A stretch of 64,000 nucleotides of DNA, from positions 1,408,573 through 1,472,572 of the forward strand of contig NW_004775881.1 of assembly GCF_000247815.1 (NCBI RefSeq), written 5' to 3'. Position numbers and translations under genes: made by a program. Of the stretch, positions 1-15,854 are shown piece by piece. Origin of the DNA: Ficedula albicollis (lineage: Eukaryota; Chordata; Aves; Passeriformes; Muscicapidae). Position 1 is the first letter of the stretch. The number at the start of each line of letters is the position of its first letter. Below the pieces are notes generated by a model. It had not been told where the DNA came from. It made no database searches and saw only the letters and a list, made by a program, of their open reading frames with translations.

Positions 1-2309
1 CTTTTATTCTTCTCACTGCTTTATGCAGTCATAGCATGAAAACATCAGCTAAGCAAGGCTTCTGAGACTGTTCCTCTTATAGAATTTTGATCTTCAGTAC
101 TTATGTTTAGATGGCATCGCCATCCTGTGATGGTGAACAGAAATGCTGTTAAAGCTTACAAGGTCTGGGAATTTTGGGGAAATCTCATCCTCTTGATTTA
201 ATGTTCAATAGTAACTTGCAGGGGATTGAAAGTTGGGTCAGGCACCTCCTCATGTAAACACCCAGAGTTTTCCACAGATAAAATAAAGTGCATTCACAGC
301 AGTAGAAACAGAACTGTAGAGCTGTCACCCACGAGAAGAGTTGACTTAAAAGAAACATTATGATGGAAAGAACACTTCTGGTCTCACACTTTCTTGAATG
401 AGGATTAAAAATATATATTATTCCCTTCTTGCTGCATCATTTATTTGTTTGGGGCAGGATCTCTACTAAACAGTAAACATGAAATAGTATATACATGATC
501 CACAGACACAAACCTGTGCTGAATGGACTTTCTATTGGAAAGCAGAAGCAGGTTGGGGGCTATTTCTGCTCTGAGACTCCTGGCCACTTCTCCAACAGAC
601 AAGTTACAAAAACAGGAACCTCACTTTCACAGGAAAGGGTGATTAAATGCCAGCTGTTTCTCCTGACTTTCTTACACTGTGCAGTGCTGTTGATTTATCA
701 CAATAAATAATTAGACTGCTTCAGCTCTTGACAGCATGGTGATTGCTTTGGAGAAATTACTAACTGAAACGATTTGTGTGATCTCACTCTCAGCAGCAGC
801 AGTTCAAGAGAATCAAGGAGAGGGTGGTTGACAGTAGAAGAAACATGATTTCAAGTGGCAGTCACAGAGAAAGGGTATTTTTCTTCTGGTTATTGCATGC
901 TTCTCTTGCAACCACCCTACATTTGCGTGATAATCTGCTGTCATTAACTAATATTTATCCACAGCTAGGTTAAGCTTCTCTAAAGACATCAATAATAGAA
1001 AACAGCAGAGGAGAAAAATGCTATTGTCTATCTCACATGAAGACAAAGTTTGTAAATTAAAACTGTGTGTACCCAGAACCATATAGATTATGTGTAGTTT
1101 GTCACAGTTCAAAACACAAGATCAAAATTCATTCCATAGATTTTAAAAATCCACAAAATAAATAATAAAAAAAGGCTCCCTCAATTTGTGACTAAGCTAG
1201 ATTTTACTATACACCTTAACTTTTCTGAGGTAGAAATTTGAATATGTCTGTATTCTCCAGCCAGAGTTCCTGACCTGCTTTACTTTGCTGCATGCTGAAG
1301 CACTTTGATCTATTTCACAGCACAACACAGGATCCGAGTGCCAACATAGCAAGAGATATATTAAGAAACAGCTAATTCTGTCTCAAGTTTAGCACTTCAC
1401 AATTCTGTATCCTACCTTGCATGATAAGTCCTAAATGATGGACCTGGGAAATAACAATGACAACAGTCCCCCAGTGACGTTAATGGTAAGCAGGGATTTA
1501 AATTACACATCATATCCACAGCCCTTGCTTTTCTTTATCACGCCATTTCCCCCTAAGATGTTTACAAACAACTTAGTTTCACTGTTTGGAGACAAAACAT
1601 TTTATGCAGCATACAATTTTCCCAATTATTTTAATTTTAAAAATTTGTTATTTTGACTTTGCAATGGCATACAAAATCTCTATTCCTAGCAGGACACGAC
1701 AGTGTTCTGCTTATTTAATTTCTAGAAATGGAATTGAAACATGCTAGAGTCAAAGATGAATTATGTGAGGCATACAGCATCAAGAGGGGTCTATCAAATA
1801 ACTCTCTGAACAACTATTAGATAGATACAGTAAAAGAGAGCCAGAAAATCAATTTACTTTACACCAAAATGTTATTTTTGGTGTTATATAATGAAAGCAC
1901 CGCTCTGCAGTTCTCCAGGTAGACAGGACAGACTCTTGAAAAACTATAGACTGAAAAAAGCTTTTCAGTGTGAAAAAATTCCAAGTCTCTCAGACACTTA
2001 TCCTCACTTCCGGATTGCATAAAACTTTCCCAGTTATTTCCTCAGGTTTTCTGCTTGATAAATCTTTCAAACAGAGAACTGCAAAATAGGTTCAAAGTTG
2101 CAAGTCATAAAATGGAAATATCTTTTAATAAACACACAAATTGTAAGAAGCATAAAGGTATTTGAATAGGTTTATAAACACTGTTATCTTGGTTTTCCTC
2201 ATTAGAGATGATGAGCTGCAGGCACTGTGCACGAGTCAGTGAGCTGCTTTCAGCATGAGCACTCAGAACATGATGTGCTCTTGGGCATTTACTATTAAGA
2301 AAACAGCTA
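1..2309. other. Intergenic, nothing recognised
   Basis: AT-rich, with only short scattered open frames (71-84 codons) that lack codon bias or similarity. No repeat family is recognised. Confidence 0.6.
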
Positions 2310-3092
2310 GCTGATATATCAGAGCATTTGTAAGCACAAAGATAGATCCAAAACTTCACAACTTGTGAAAAACTGTAACCAGCATTTGGATCCCTGCTTT
2401 ACTGTGCCTGCTCTCTAAAATGAAAAATTAAAAAGAAAAGCAAGAGCAAAATCATTAATGCAGCACTTTCCCTACCTCCAGAGAGAGTAGTGGGAGCATG
2501 GTAGCAGGCAGCTGTCAGATCCAAGCAGCTACCAAAGCAATGTGCATGCTGTCAGTCCAGACCTTGGCAAAATCTCTAAGGCTTTGATTTTTACTTTACA
2601 CTCGACATGTAGATTGTATCTGAAAAGATTCTCAACTCTTGGCCGCTGATATATCAGAGCATTCGTAAGCACAAAGATAGATCCAAAACTTCACAACTTG
2701 TGAAAAACTGTAACCAGCATTTGGATCCCTGCTTTACTGTGCCTGCTCTCTAACTTAGCTGATATATCAGAGCATTTGTAAGCACAAAGATAGATCCAAA
2801 ACTTCACAACTTGTGAAAAACTGTAACCAGCATTTGGATCCCTGCTTTACTGTGCCTGCTCTCTAAAATGAAAAATTAAAAAGAAAAGCAAGAGCAAAAT
2901 CATTAATGCAGCACTTTCCCTACCTCCAGAGAGAGTAGTGGGAGCATGGTAGCAGGCAGCTGTCAGATCCAAGCAGCTACCAAAGCAATGTGCATGCTGT
3001 CAGTCCAGACCTTGGCAAAATCTCTAAGGCTTTGATTTTTACTTTAGACTCGACATGTAGATTGTATCTGAAAAGATTCTCAACTCTTGGCC
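2310..3092. repeat. Tandem near-identical copies of a 335-bp block (full, partial, full)
   Basis: Copy 1 is 2310-2644. A truncated second copy of about 108 bp is 2645-2752, and a third full copy is 2758-3092 (offset 448 from the first). Differences noticed are single bases, such as ATTTGTAAG/ATTCGTAAG and TTTACACTCG/TTTAGACTCG. The unit itself has no recognised family. The near identity suggests either a very recent duplication or two haplotypes assembled in series. Confidence 0.9.
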
Positions 3093-6000
3093 AACCTTTC
3101 AATGGAAACTGATACTAAAGGAACTGATTTGTGATTGTGCCTTGAAACTGTAATGCACTTGCATTTTATTTATTTGGTTTTGATATGGAAGCAGGTGAAG
3201 GCAGTTTTACCACCTTCATGGTTTTCCCTGGATTTTACTCAGAGGTTCTGTGGGTTCTGAACCTGAAAGAAATGCAGACCAGCAGTTGCATAAGTTTTCT
3301 GAGAAGATTTAAACCACTGGAAATATGATGTAACACAACTGTTACATAACATATTCTATTTTGTGGAATTTTCTGGTACTTCAAATTTATTGTTTCCCTA
3401 AAAGCAAGAATTTGTTAATATTCAAATAATGTTGAAATAATTGCTATTTTTGATAAGCCAAGACATATGCTTAGTTTTCCCTTTCTTCAACATAAATCTA
3501 GTATCTGGAAAGGACAAAACCACATTATAATGGAATTAAAAATACTACTGAAAAAAGTATGTCTATAATATATCTGTTCTGTCTACTTAAATAAAATATG
3601 ATGATTGCTTTTAAATAAGAAAGCAGCAACACACTGCCTTTTATGCATTTCTTTAATCATGTATGTTATACATTAAGAACTTTCAAACAACATAATAAAG
3701 TAAGAGACTTCAACCTTTGGTGGTTCGTTAGTTTCTCTGAGTGTTTAGGATTCAGCAAGGATGTTTCCTCTCTGTGTTCCAAAACAGAGACTCATCTGCA
3801 GCCGGGATTTCCTGAGCTGGGGCAGGATGGGAGCAGGAACCTCTTGTGGATGTTCCCAGGCCCAGTGAGTTTTGTGTTGCTAGGAAGTAAGGATCTGTTG
3901 AGAGCAGGGTGTCTCTGAAACAGAGACTGTCTCCAGCTGCAGATGCCTTTGCTTGGCACTGCCCAGCATGACAGGAGTTTTGTTCACTTTGCTAAGTACT
4001 TGTAGATAATGGTATTGGACCAAGAGTCATGCTCTGATACACAGAATAGGCAAAGGTTTTGTACAGGCTGCCTACAATGCTATCTATCTAGCCTGTGAAG
4101 AAGACTCAAAAGCTAAACTGAAATGAAAATTTGTAACCTTATTATTGATATTTTCTGCATTTCTTCTGAAATAATTAAAGCAAATTGTTTGTAACTATAT
4201 TTTCTAAAGCTTACACTTTTGTCACTTTTGTCTGTTTCTGCATTTGTTCACAAAGGTTAGTTGCTCATAATGAGTCATATTCAGTGATTGGCATGATTAA
4301 ATTAGCTTTTTCTTCAAGACAGTTCTGATCAGTAGGTTTAATTAATACTTGTGTTTACTGCAAAGATTTACTTTGATGCTCTGTACCTGCTTTCCTGTGC
4401 TATGACAGTGGCTTTAGTTATGAAGACAATCCTGGCAGAAACCATCCTATAAAAAGCAGTATCACAAGGCAAAACAACTAAGTGACCTTTCTTGATTCCA
4501 GCTAAAATTAACAATTTCCTAATGTGACTAGCATCACTATATAACTGCCTTTCACTGGAGTTAATTTCCCTTTGATGTTAAACATCACTTGCTTGATTAG
4601 CTTTTAAGTAACAGTTCCAGCAATGATGATCACCTATCTCTGCTTTGTATTTTTTAAAAAACCTAAATTAGACACTTCTGATTTTTATTTTATAAATAGC
4701 TTTGTTACATTCCTGTCTGTTGCTATGCCAGAAACAAGAAAGATCACTATTTCATCAATAAAAATAGAAACAGCATAGCTGTTCAAATGTTTCAACAACT
4801 ATTAGTGGAACAGCCATCATTGCAACAAAGGCACCAAAGTAAGAGCCTCAAAAAACTTGAAGAAGTTGAAAAAGATTTGTTTTATTCATCCTGATCATTC
4901 TATTAGAAAATGGTAAAGCTGCATGAAAAGGGCATTGCTGAGAAGAAAATACATCAGTCAATATTTATAAGAAATATGTAGGAAAAAAGATTACTTTAAA
5001 TAGCAGGGATAAAAGAAAGAAAAGTAAACACAAAAGTAGGCATCCAGAAGAAAAATAATTTTTTATCCCCATGAGGACAAATAATTGACATGGAGCAGCT
5101 TCTGAGGCAGCCACTAAGCAGATGGATGGATATGGTTATTCCCTGTCATGTATTTACTAATGGAAAGTTCCCAGTATAAACATTAATGTAGTAAGAATTG
5201 TTTTATGCTCTTGAGATTTTTAGATGGATAGATATTTTTGACAACTTGCCTAAGGGGATATAATTCTTTGGCCTTTCATTTATTTCATATTTTTAAAGCA
5301 TAGATTTTTTCGTTTCCCACAGAGCAGCACACTGAAAGCACAGAGCCTGTTGTCACTTGTCTGAGAACACTATGATGTCTCACTGCCTTTCTGAGGAAAT
5401 ACATCGTATGAGGATTTCCAGACTCTACTTGCCCATGCATTTTAAAAATAGGATTTCATATACTATCCTTGATTTGAGGGGGCTCAGCGCTTGTACTAAA
5501 GACTGTAATTTTATATTATTGCCATTTTGCATTTCATGTTAGTATTAGCATTTCATACTAGACTCTTCTGTGTTGGTCGACAAACAGGTAAAAATGATTC
5601 TTCAGTTGTTTCCTAATATATACTATTATTTCTATTTTATTTTTGTTATGCTACATTTTGACTGAAAAATTTGTTCTAACAGTACAGAACATACTGTTTA
5701 TAGCTTTCAGGCTGCTGTGGTGAAAACCATTCTTCCAGAGAAAACTAGAGTTTCTGGAAAATGTCGATCTCTTAGACATCCTCTTTTCCTCATACATGTA
5801 TATTGACCAAAAAAACCCTAGAAATATTCTTCCTTTCATTAGTTAAATATAATTCAAAAAGTTTTAAAATGAATATGGATCCTATTAAATGAGATAATTT
5901 TTTATGTCTCCCCTACCAAAAAAAAGCCACCAAAGGGAGCATGTTTCAAAACTCTAACAGCCCAATATAAAAAAGAATTATCTATCTCTCTAGAAAGAGA

Positions 6001-9000
6001 GGTCTTATAAATTTATGGATAGCAGCCTCTACTTTGTCTCCAAGTCTCAGATATCTAAACACAAATCACAAGCCTTTAATCTATTATCTTATTGTTTTCC
6101 TTCTACTGCCAACAGTGCTGATAAGAAAGTACTCTCGGTTCTCTCAGTCTTCCTGATACATCAATTCTTCTTCCAATGATCAGGGTTTCTAAAACACTTC
6201 CTAATCTATGGATTGTAAAGTTAAAACATCCAAGCATGGTATACAAGGGCAAGTTGCACTCTGTCTCCCATAAGAACACAAGATTAACTCTTTTCCATGG
6301 TGGTATCCACCTGGTCAAAAGTCTTGTGGACATGACAAGATGAGCAGGAAGGAGAGACCCAGGTCTTTCCCCTGGGGAATCCGCAGCCTCCCGGTCTCCA
6401 GTAATTCATATTGTGATAATCTCATATGCTTGACATGTCACCGGGACAAATACCTGTCTTCGTTTTTCCTATCTTGCGAAAGATGTCCTTGCTTCAAACT
6501 CTCTTTGAAGCACAATGTCTCATTCATTGGATCATCCTCGACTCTTTCTTCTGTATTATTTCTAATTGGACCCACAGGAGAGGACACATTAATGCTTTCT
6601 AAGCTATGATGAGTTAGCATGCAAAGAACTCTAGTATTTTAGTAAAATTGCATGTGCAGTGTTTTCTTCTGTTAAACCAAATGCGGTCTCTTTTATGACT
6701 TCGGATTTTGCACAACTGCGTTCACAAAGCATGAGTATTCTGAAGACTGGATTGTTAAGTTTATTGTCTGAATAAGAAAGAGACTCAGATAAGGCCGTGA
6801 ATAATTTATAGGCTTACAAATTTCAGTATATAGATTAGGGCAAGATTTTTCTTCCCTCCTTGCATCTAAGAAAACTTTGATTCATTCAGTAAGGGGCTAT
6901 TATTCTGGTACTGAGTCAACAGTTTCCTTCCCCTTTCTTTCACTGTTCAGCCCAGTGTTCCCAAAACATACACTGATGGGGGAAGTTCATACCCTGGAAG
7001 TTCAGTGTTTCATGTTAGGCCAAAGCAAAGTTAGGCTATTACAGTAAAACGTCAAGATAATTTGCTTTTTAATGATCTAATTTAATTGGACACAGGGCTT
7101 CAGAGAGGAACCAACTTCAAAGCAGGTTTAAAAAAGTAATCTCAGCACAACGGTGCTGTTGACATACTTTTGCTTCGAAATACTTTTCATGAATGTATAA
7201 TGATGATTTGAAATTTTATAGGGATTTGCTGTAATTACTGGCAGAAAGCATGGAAATAATGGTGAACCTGAAACCATAAGAAAGTCAGAAAGTCAGTCAT
7301 TATCCAGTAATGGGTAAGTATAATGCAAAACCAGGAAAATATGGGGCAAATAAATACTCAATTTCAATTTTATGCACTTATCTGCTTTTGATTTTTCGTT
7401 CTGTGGTTACATTAAATTAGTAAGTTAAGTACATGGTACTTGGTTACTATTTTGGTGCATGTGTACCTGACAGAGAGGTTCTGTGGTTGCAAATAATCCT
7501 TATAAACAGATCAAGCTTTTGAATTTTATTTGATTGAATTTCATTCAGACACTGAACTCATGGCAGATTCAAATAATCTTTTCATTCTTTTTTCAGTTCT
7601 GTGTTAAAAATTTAGGATAAAAAAATACCAGACACTTGTGAAACAAGAAATTCTCAAATTTTACCTTTCCTCCACATTTTTTGTTGTTTTAATAAGGTAT
7701 TTTCCTGGTTTTAAATAACATATTAAACGTAATAATTTATATATATATAAATCTGTCACTGTAGCTTGATTTATTTAAATGGTTAAAAAAACCTTTTTTA
7801 TTACTTTCTTCACTGCCACTTAGTTGGACTCCCACTTAGACCTTCCCTTCCACTTCTGGCAATATGTACCGAATATGTGGCATTCTCTCACTTTAACAAG
7901 TGGGTGGGAAAACTGTCATCCCTTATTTTTTTGGCAGTTTGTTAAGGAAGAAAAGGCACTAGTGAAACCTCTTTTATTAAGCCCCAAGTCAATATTTGCT
8001 CTGCTGTAGGTATATCTTTACAAGGAAAATTTTATTTCTTTGATTTCCCTTTGAACTAGAGCTTTGTTTGTGATCTAATCCACTATCCACTGTATTACCT
8101 TTCCCATGTGTGAAATTCTTGCAGAGTGATAATCCCTTTCATTTCCTGCTTTTTAATGAGTGGATTTTACATAACTGTTCATTAGTGTAATTGTTGTTGA
8201 TTTTTATTTTTCACTTCATTATTTCCCCAACAAAGCTTTTGCCACAGCTACTTTGTTAGCAAAACAGAGTAAATTAATCTCAGCATCTGGGAAAACTGTA
8301 AGTGAGCATAATTTATATATATATAGGTATGGTAGTCCTTACGATAAGAGGTTCTTGCTTCTCACCAAGCTCAGCATGTCTCAGGATACATTTAGGGGAT
8401 ATTTAGCAGACATCTAGGGACATCAAGCTCTTTAATTTTTGCAAGACACCTCTTTGACAGGACAGTCAGCTCACTCTAGTAGTGCTCCCTGTAATTCGAT
8501 AGAAATGGACAGAGAGGAGGAGAGCTCTGTTTTGCCACTAACAAGTTTCCGTTACTACCAGTTTAAATGCTGAAATAGCAGTCTGAATTACTCCAATGCT
8601 AATTACCTCAGTTACTCATTCCTTCCTAATTGATAGCTTCAGAAATAGTTTGAAGACTAGAAATAATTTGAGCATCAAGCAAGTACCATGAAGAAGCACT
8701 CTGTCTCCCTCAAGGCTTGTTACAATTTTCCCACTTGTTTTTGATTTACATATCAGTCACAGAGATGCTGGTGCTGATCTCCTGAGCAACTTCTATACAG
8801 CTTCAGAGGAGCAAAAAAGAATAGTAGGGCTGAAATTAAGGCAGACACTTCAAAGCCTGAATGGGGGAGACCAATAAGATGAGAATGTATAATAATCACT
8901 TTATGTTAAGAGATGCTTAAGCTTCTGTGACATATTTACTGTGCAGTTTGAATCTCTAGAATGAGCCTCTCATGGAGATGTTAAACCAGCAGCAGAAGCT

Positions 9001-12000
9001 TCTATTAGAAGCTGTGGCTCTTTACTCTCTGTCGATAAAGGTGCCCCAAGTACCATGGATTTTACATTGTTGCTCTTTCTAATCTGTGGTAGGGGATTTA
9101 AGAGTTTATAGTTTATAAATGAAATCTACTTATGCATTTCTAGCAAGCCTTTTACACTGGAAAGCAGCAATAAAGTTCTATTTTCTGCTTTATTTCTATA
9201 TTTTTTTCTATTTTTCTCTCTATTAATTTATATTTCCACTGACATACTCATTTGTTGCTTATTCTGTGTCAGTGTCATTTACACATAAAATGCTGTATCT
9301 TGACTTGAGTACCAGATAGCATCTGAACACATTCCAAATTTCTTCCACTGCCTTGAAAACTACAATTAATCAAAGTAAAGTTAACTTTTACTAGAAAAGA
9401 TAGATATTAAAACAAGAATAGATTAATTCCTAAAATTTCCTTGGGCATTTTGTTACCAGGATTTTCATCAAAATAGAATGAGTAATTTCAAAGAACTTCC
9501 AGCTATTACAAGGGTATGGTCAACCCTGCTCATGCTGACCACTGAGTAAAACATTGCATTTTTGCTTTGAAGCCTGGTATTGAATAGAAGACTATCACAA
9601 AGGTAGGATACAGAAAAAAAACTTGTCTTACAAAAAACATTACAGGATGTCATTATTATGGGTGTCTTCTCTATAAAACTGCAGTGGGAAAGAAGGATAG
9701 CAGTGAAATTTTTTACGACTGAAATTCTGGAATAATCATCTTTGCCAACATAATTCTATTGGAGGGACTGTGGAGGTTCTGCATGAGGACTGTAGGGGTG
9801 GTGATGGAGACGGAGCAAAGGAGGTGAGGAGAGGTGGAATGGGTTTGAGTAGATGAAAAGAGATCACTAGTGACCTCAGAAGTGAGCGAGTGGGACTGGA
9901 AGGAGTCTGGAGATTTCAGCTTTTGCAGTTGCTGCAGTCCCATTCTGGCCCCTGCTTTAGCAGCAGCAGCAGCAGCAGACAACACTAGAGCTTTGTAAAC
10001 AGAAGGTGGGGATTGGCAGAGGCAAAGGGCAGTCTGCCACTGAATCCAACCATTAATGATCCATCCATGTACACAGAAATCAGTGGGATTTACTCTAAAT
10101 GTGGGATAAGTGTAAAAATGGGAATACAAAAATCTGTCAAAACTTAATTATTTTTCTCTGCATGATTCCTGTGCTTAATGGGGTGAATATAATTAAGAAT
10201 TCCTGGATGTTTTCTACAATTTTATTTTCTGTGTAGGAATGCACAACCCAGAGACTTTTTGATGTTACTAAACTCCACTTTTCTGCTCCATGCTAAAATG
10301 TCTCTGCTCAAGCAAAGTAATTTCCGGCTGTGGAAAAACCTCACATTTCAGCATGGTTCAGAAAACTTACAGAGGCCCAGACTCAGATATTCAGATGCTT
10401 ACAGATGGAAACTGGTATATAAGACATCAAAGGCCCAACCACCCACTGATTCACTGATACATTTTTTAATACCTCCAGATCTAAGACTAAAAGACTGAAT
10501 CCACCAAGGATCCTAGATCCTACTTGCAAATTAAGATGTGTACTTTCAAAATTAAATTGCTATTAGAAATTTCAGAAACTCTAAGTAGCTGCTTCGTTAC
10601 CCCCAAGGTGCTAAACTTCTGTTGATTTGCATCCATAACAGCCTCTCCATGACTTGCTCTATCTAGCATTTGCAAAACTCTGTGTGTGCCAAAGAGATTC
10701 TGACTTGTTTACTGACTAAATATCCAAAATATCTCTGAGATTAGTTGTTCTCAGACTGCACATTACTAAGGCAGAAGAGAAGAGATTGCACCTTCCACAA
10801 CAGCACATTCCTGAGGTTAACTAGCCCCTGCGGCACGAAGGACACAAACTGCTCAGTCTCTTCTACTTCAGAACTGGAACAGATGCTGAAGCTGTGCTTC
10901 TCTTCACTCAAGTGAATACACAAAGGGTGTTTTCTAGTCTGTGCTGTTCATTGGCTCCATGGTGATGCTGGGAAATCAACTGTCACTGCAATTTCTTCCT
11001 GGATTTGGTTGACTTGGTGCCTCCTGGGATTTTCTTCTGGGTGCACGGTGTGGTTCCTACAGGTCACTACAATGTAGGCTTTGCAGTGTAAACGGCTGAG
11101 TTTTCCAAATACCTTCCAGGCATTTTCCCAAGTGGTTCAGTTTAGCACTTTGCCTTCCTTAACTTCCAACTGGAAAGTTTCTCAGGTTAACTTCTCCCAG
11201 GACCACTTCTTGTGCATGTGCCTGGCCCTCTCCTGACTACCAGGGTTTTCGGACAGTCCTGACACAGAGACACTGGAAGCCACTTGCCACTCCTAACTCT
11301 TTCCAAAGGGTGAGACACTCCGTGCAGGAAACAGTGCATTGTAACAACCGTCAGCATCCTGCCAGGGTAGGATTTACTCTTCAGTACCTGTGAGATTTGT
11401 CTATGGCCTGTGGGAACTGATAAACATTTTAACTTTTGTAACTAAGTCCAGCAGGGATGATAAGTCAAGGCATTCTGTTCCTTAAGCTCATAGCCCAGCC
11501 AGTCAATAATGTAAGCTGAAATCAATGTCGCAGGTCATGAACAGAGCAGGCAACCTGCCATCCATTTGATTGTCTCTGCTGTACGAGGAACATAACCTAT
11601 GCAGAGAGAAAGGATGCACAGCTGGAGAGGATTACCTTTCAAACTGCTCTAACACACCTTTGGAAAGCATATAAACCTGAATCCCTAAACACAAATTTTC
11701 TGCCATGAAGAGTAACTGCAAGTGCCCAACAGAAGGTTTTTTTTTTTTCTGTATTGCAGACTGCCAAAGACAGACAGATCACTCACTTTTTGAAAAGGGA
11801 CAATCAAACCTTTCTATCTGTGCAGTTTGCTTTAAAAGAAACTCTCTGTGGTCATTGTTAGGACCATTGAATGTGATAAAAATGTCGGGATTACAGTGCT
11901 CTCCTTAGGCACTCCATGGGCCAGAGGCTGGGCAAGTATTTCCTTCAAGTCGAAAAACCCACAGCTCTCCCTTCTCTCTTTTGGGTCAGAACAACCAAAT

Positions 12001-13001
12001 CTCTGGCTCTGTAGTTGGATAAATGGCTTTTTCTTGCACTGGTCAAGACAGAACTTGTTCAGTCTAAATGAGGGCGGAACTGTGCTCTAGAAACATTTTC
12101 AGTACAACACGGATGTATTGAACAATCTGACTGAATCTGATGTAATGAAATCTGAGTTTTCTTATCGGTTAGAAATGTTTTGTACTCTGCATATGATGTC
12201 TAAATAGGTGGACCTTTATTTATAAAAATGTATTGTGAAATTGTGACATTATATCCCTTAAAGTAGTTTAACATCTCTTACTGGGATGTAAAGGTCTTCT
12301 GAAAGTAGTGATCAGTGATACATTAAGTTGTAGTCCCTACTGTTATTGGGCTGCAATAAAAGACTTAACATTGTGCAGAATCTCCAAGAATTTTAATTTC
12401 CTTTAAGATAAGGCCCAAACAAACTGTTCTTTAAGGTGTTTCTCACAATCTGCTACAATATCAAGATTTTTGCTTCAGAGCCTGTTCAGTAAATTAGAAA
12501 TATCAGTGTTTCAAAGCTTTCTTCATAGCTATAAAATGTTAAAAAAAAGGGTGGACTTGAAAAAAACATTCAAGTTTTTTATAAACTTAATAAAGAATAA
12601 TAGAGAAGAGGTATTATTCAAGTAACAGTTCTGTTATTTTCCAGCTACAGTATACTTTTCATATCCAAGTGCACACAGAAAAAACACATTGTGATTCTGT
12701 ATGTAACGAACTCTTTTTTGTTATACATTTAGAACGTCTGGGTTCATTTACGTTGCTTGTATTTCACTTTATTTATAATTAATTCTACTGTCAGACAAAT
12801 TTAATTCTTGATTTCCCTTGAAATTACTTGTTTCTTTTGGGATTTTATCAGATCTTTGTACAATCTTGTTTTTAAAAGGGCACCACTGTTTCCTGATAGT
12901 CTTTCCTGTAATATAAAGCATTTTTGTGATGAAAGAATTAATAAATGATTTGCATGACAAAGTTAAATCAGGAGCACTCCACCCCCAGTACAGATTAGTA
13001 T
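3093..13001. other. Intergenic, nothing recognised beyond simple repeats
   Basis: About 10 kb of AT-rich single-copy-looking sequence. Short TA runs occur near 7739 and 8313. A minus-strand open frame of 138 codons at 9713-10129 and a cluster of short minus-strand frames at 6000-6620 were inspected; neither shows a domain I recognise. Confidence 0.55.
9960..9978. repeat. Short (AGC)n trinucleotide run
   Basis: Six AGC units in a row give a polyalanine stretch in a minus-strand open frame (9713-10129). I do not regard that frame as a gene: it lacks any recognised domain. Confidence 0.85.
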
Positions 13002-13006
13002 AGAGG
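13002..13006. repeat. Target-site duplication AGAGG, left
   Basis: A direct repeat abuts the TG end of LTR copy A and matches 15850-15854 exactly. Confidence 0.85.
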
Positions 13007-13361
13007 TGTTGGGGGTTGAGTGTTTTTTCTGTTACTGTGTCAATTTAAAGAATTTTTCCCATTATCATGCCAATGGAGCTGGCTGGGTTACACCCAGGAC
13101 CTCTGATGGCTCTAGACAAAAGGGGTAGGTGGGAGCGGCTCCTGGAAGGGGACTCGTGTTTCCAGAGAGCTCAGAGGAGGATCCCCCGTCTCCAGCCCAC
13201 GCGGCCGAAGGCAGGAGAGCCAGAGCCTCTGCGATCACCTGCCCTGCATCTCCCCGTTCCAGTCTCCTGTCTCTGCGAACACAGCTGACCACCAGAACCC
13301 AAACGGTGAGCGAGGAGCTGCCCTCTCCAGCCCGTTCCCACCCGAGACCGGCGTGGCCGCT

Positions 13362-15103
<1,742 letters not shown>

Positions 15104-15353
15104 CTGACCACCAGAACCCAAACGGTGAGCGAGGAGCTGCCTTCTCCAGCCCATTCCCACCCGAGAACGGCGTGGCCGCTCCCTCCCTCCGCTCCCACTT
15201 CTTCCCTGCAGCGCCGGGCTTTTGTTCCTGCGGCTGCACCGAGACCGAGAGCAGGGAGAGCATGTGCCTGCAGCTAAAGAAAGGACTGGAGCCGAGTTAT
15301 CTGTTCTGTTTTGTTGGTAATTTTAACAACTGCTGCTGTTTCTGCTTGTACGG

Positions 15354-15572
<219 letters not shown>

Positions 15573-15849
15573 GAGACCGAGAGCAGGGAGAGCGTGTGCC
15601 TGCAGCTAAAGAAAGGACTGGAGCCGAGTTATCTGTTCTGTTTTGTTGGTAATTTTAACAACTGCTGCTGTTTTCTGCTTGTACGGTTAGATATATTAGT
15701 AAAAGAACTGTTATTCCTACCCCCCAATCTCTGCCTCAGAGTCCTTGATTCAAACAATTATAATACTTGGGGGGAGTGGAATTGTGGTCTCTATTTCAAA
15801 GGAAAACTTCTGCTTTTATTGGCAGATATCTGTCCTTCAAACCAGGACA

Positions 15850-15854
15850 AGAGG
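15850..15854. repeat. Target-site duplication AGAGG, right
   Basis: A direct repeat abuts the CA end of LTR copy A and matches 13002-13006 exactly. Confidence 0.85.

Noticed and set aside
6103..6620. Possible decayed pseudogene on the minus strand (clustered short frames)
   Set aside because: I could not match any translated segment to a family, and the frames are short and broken.
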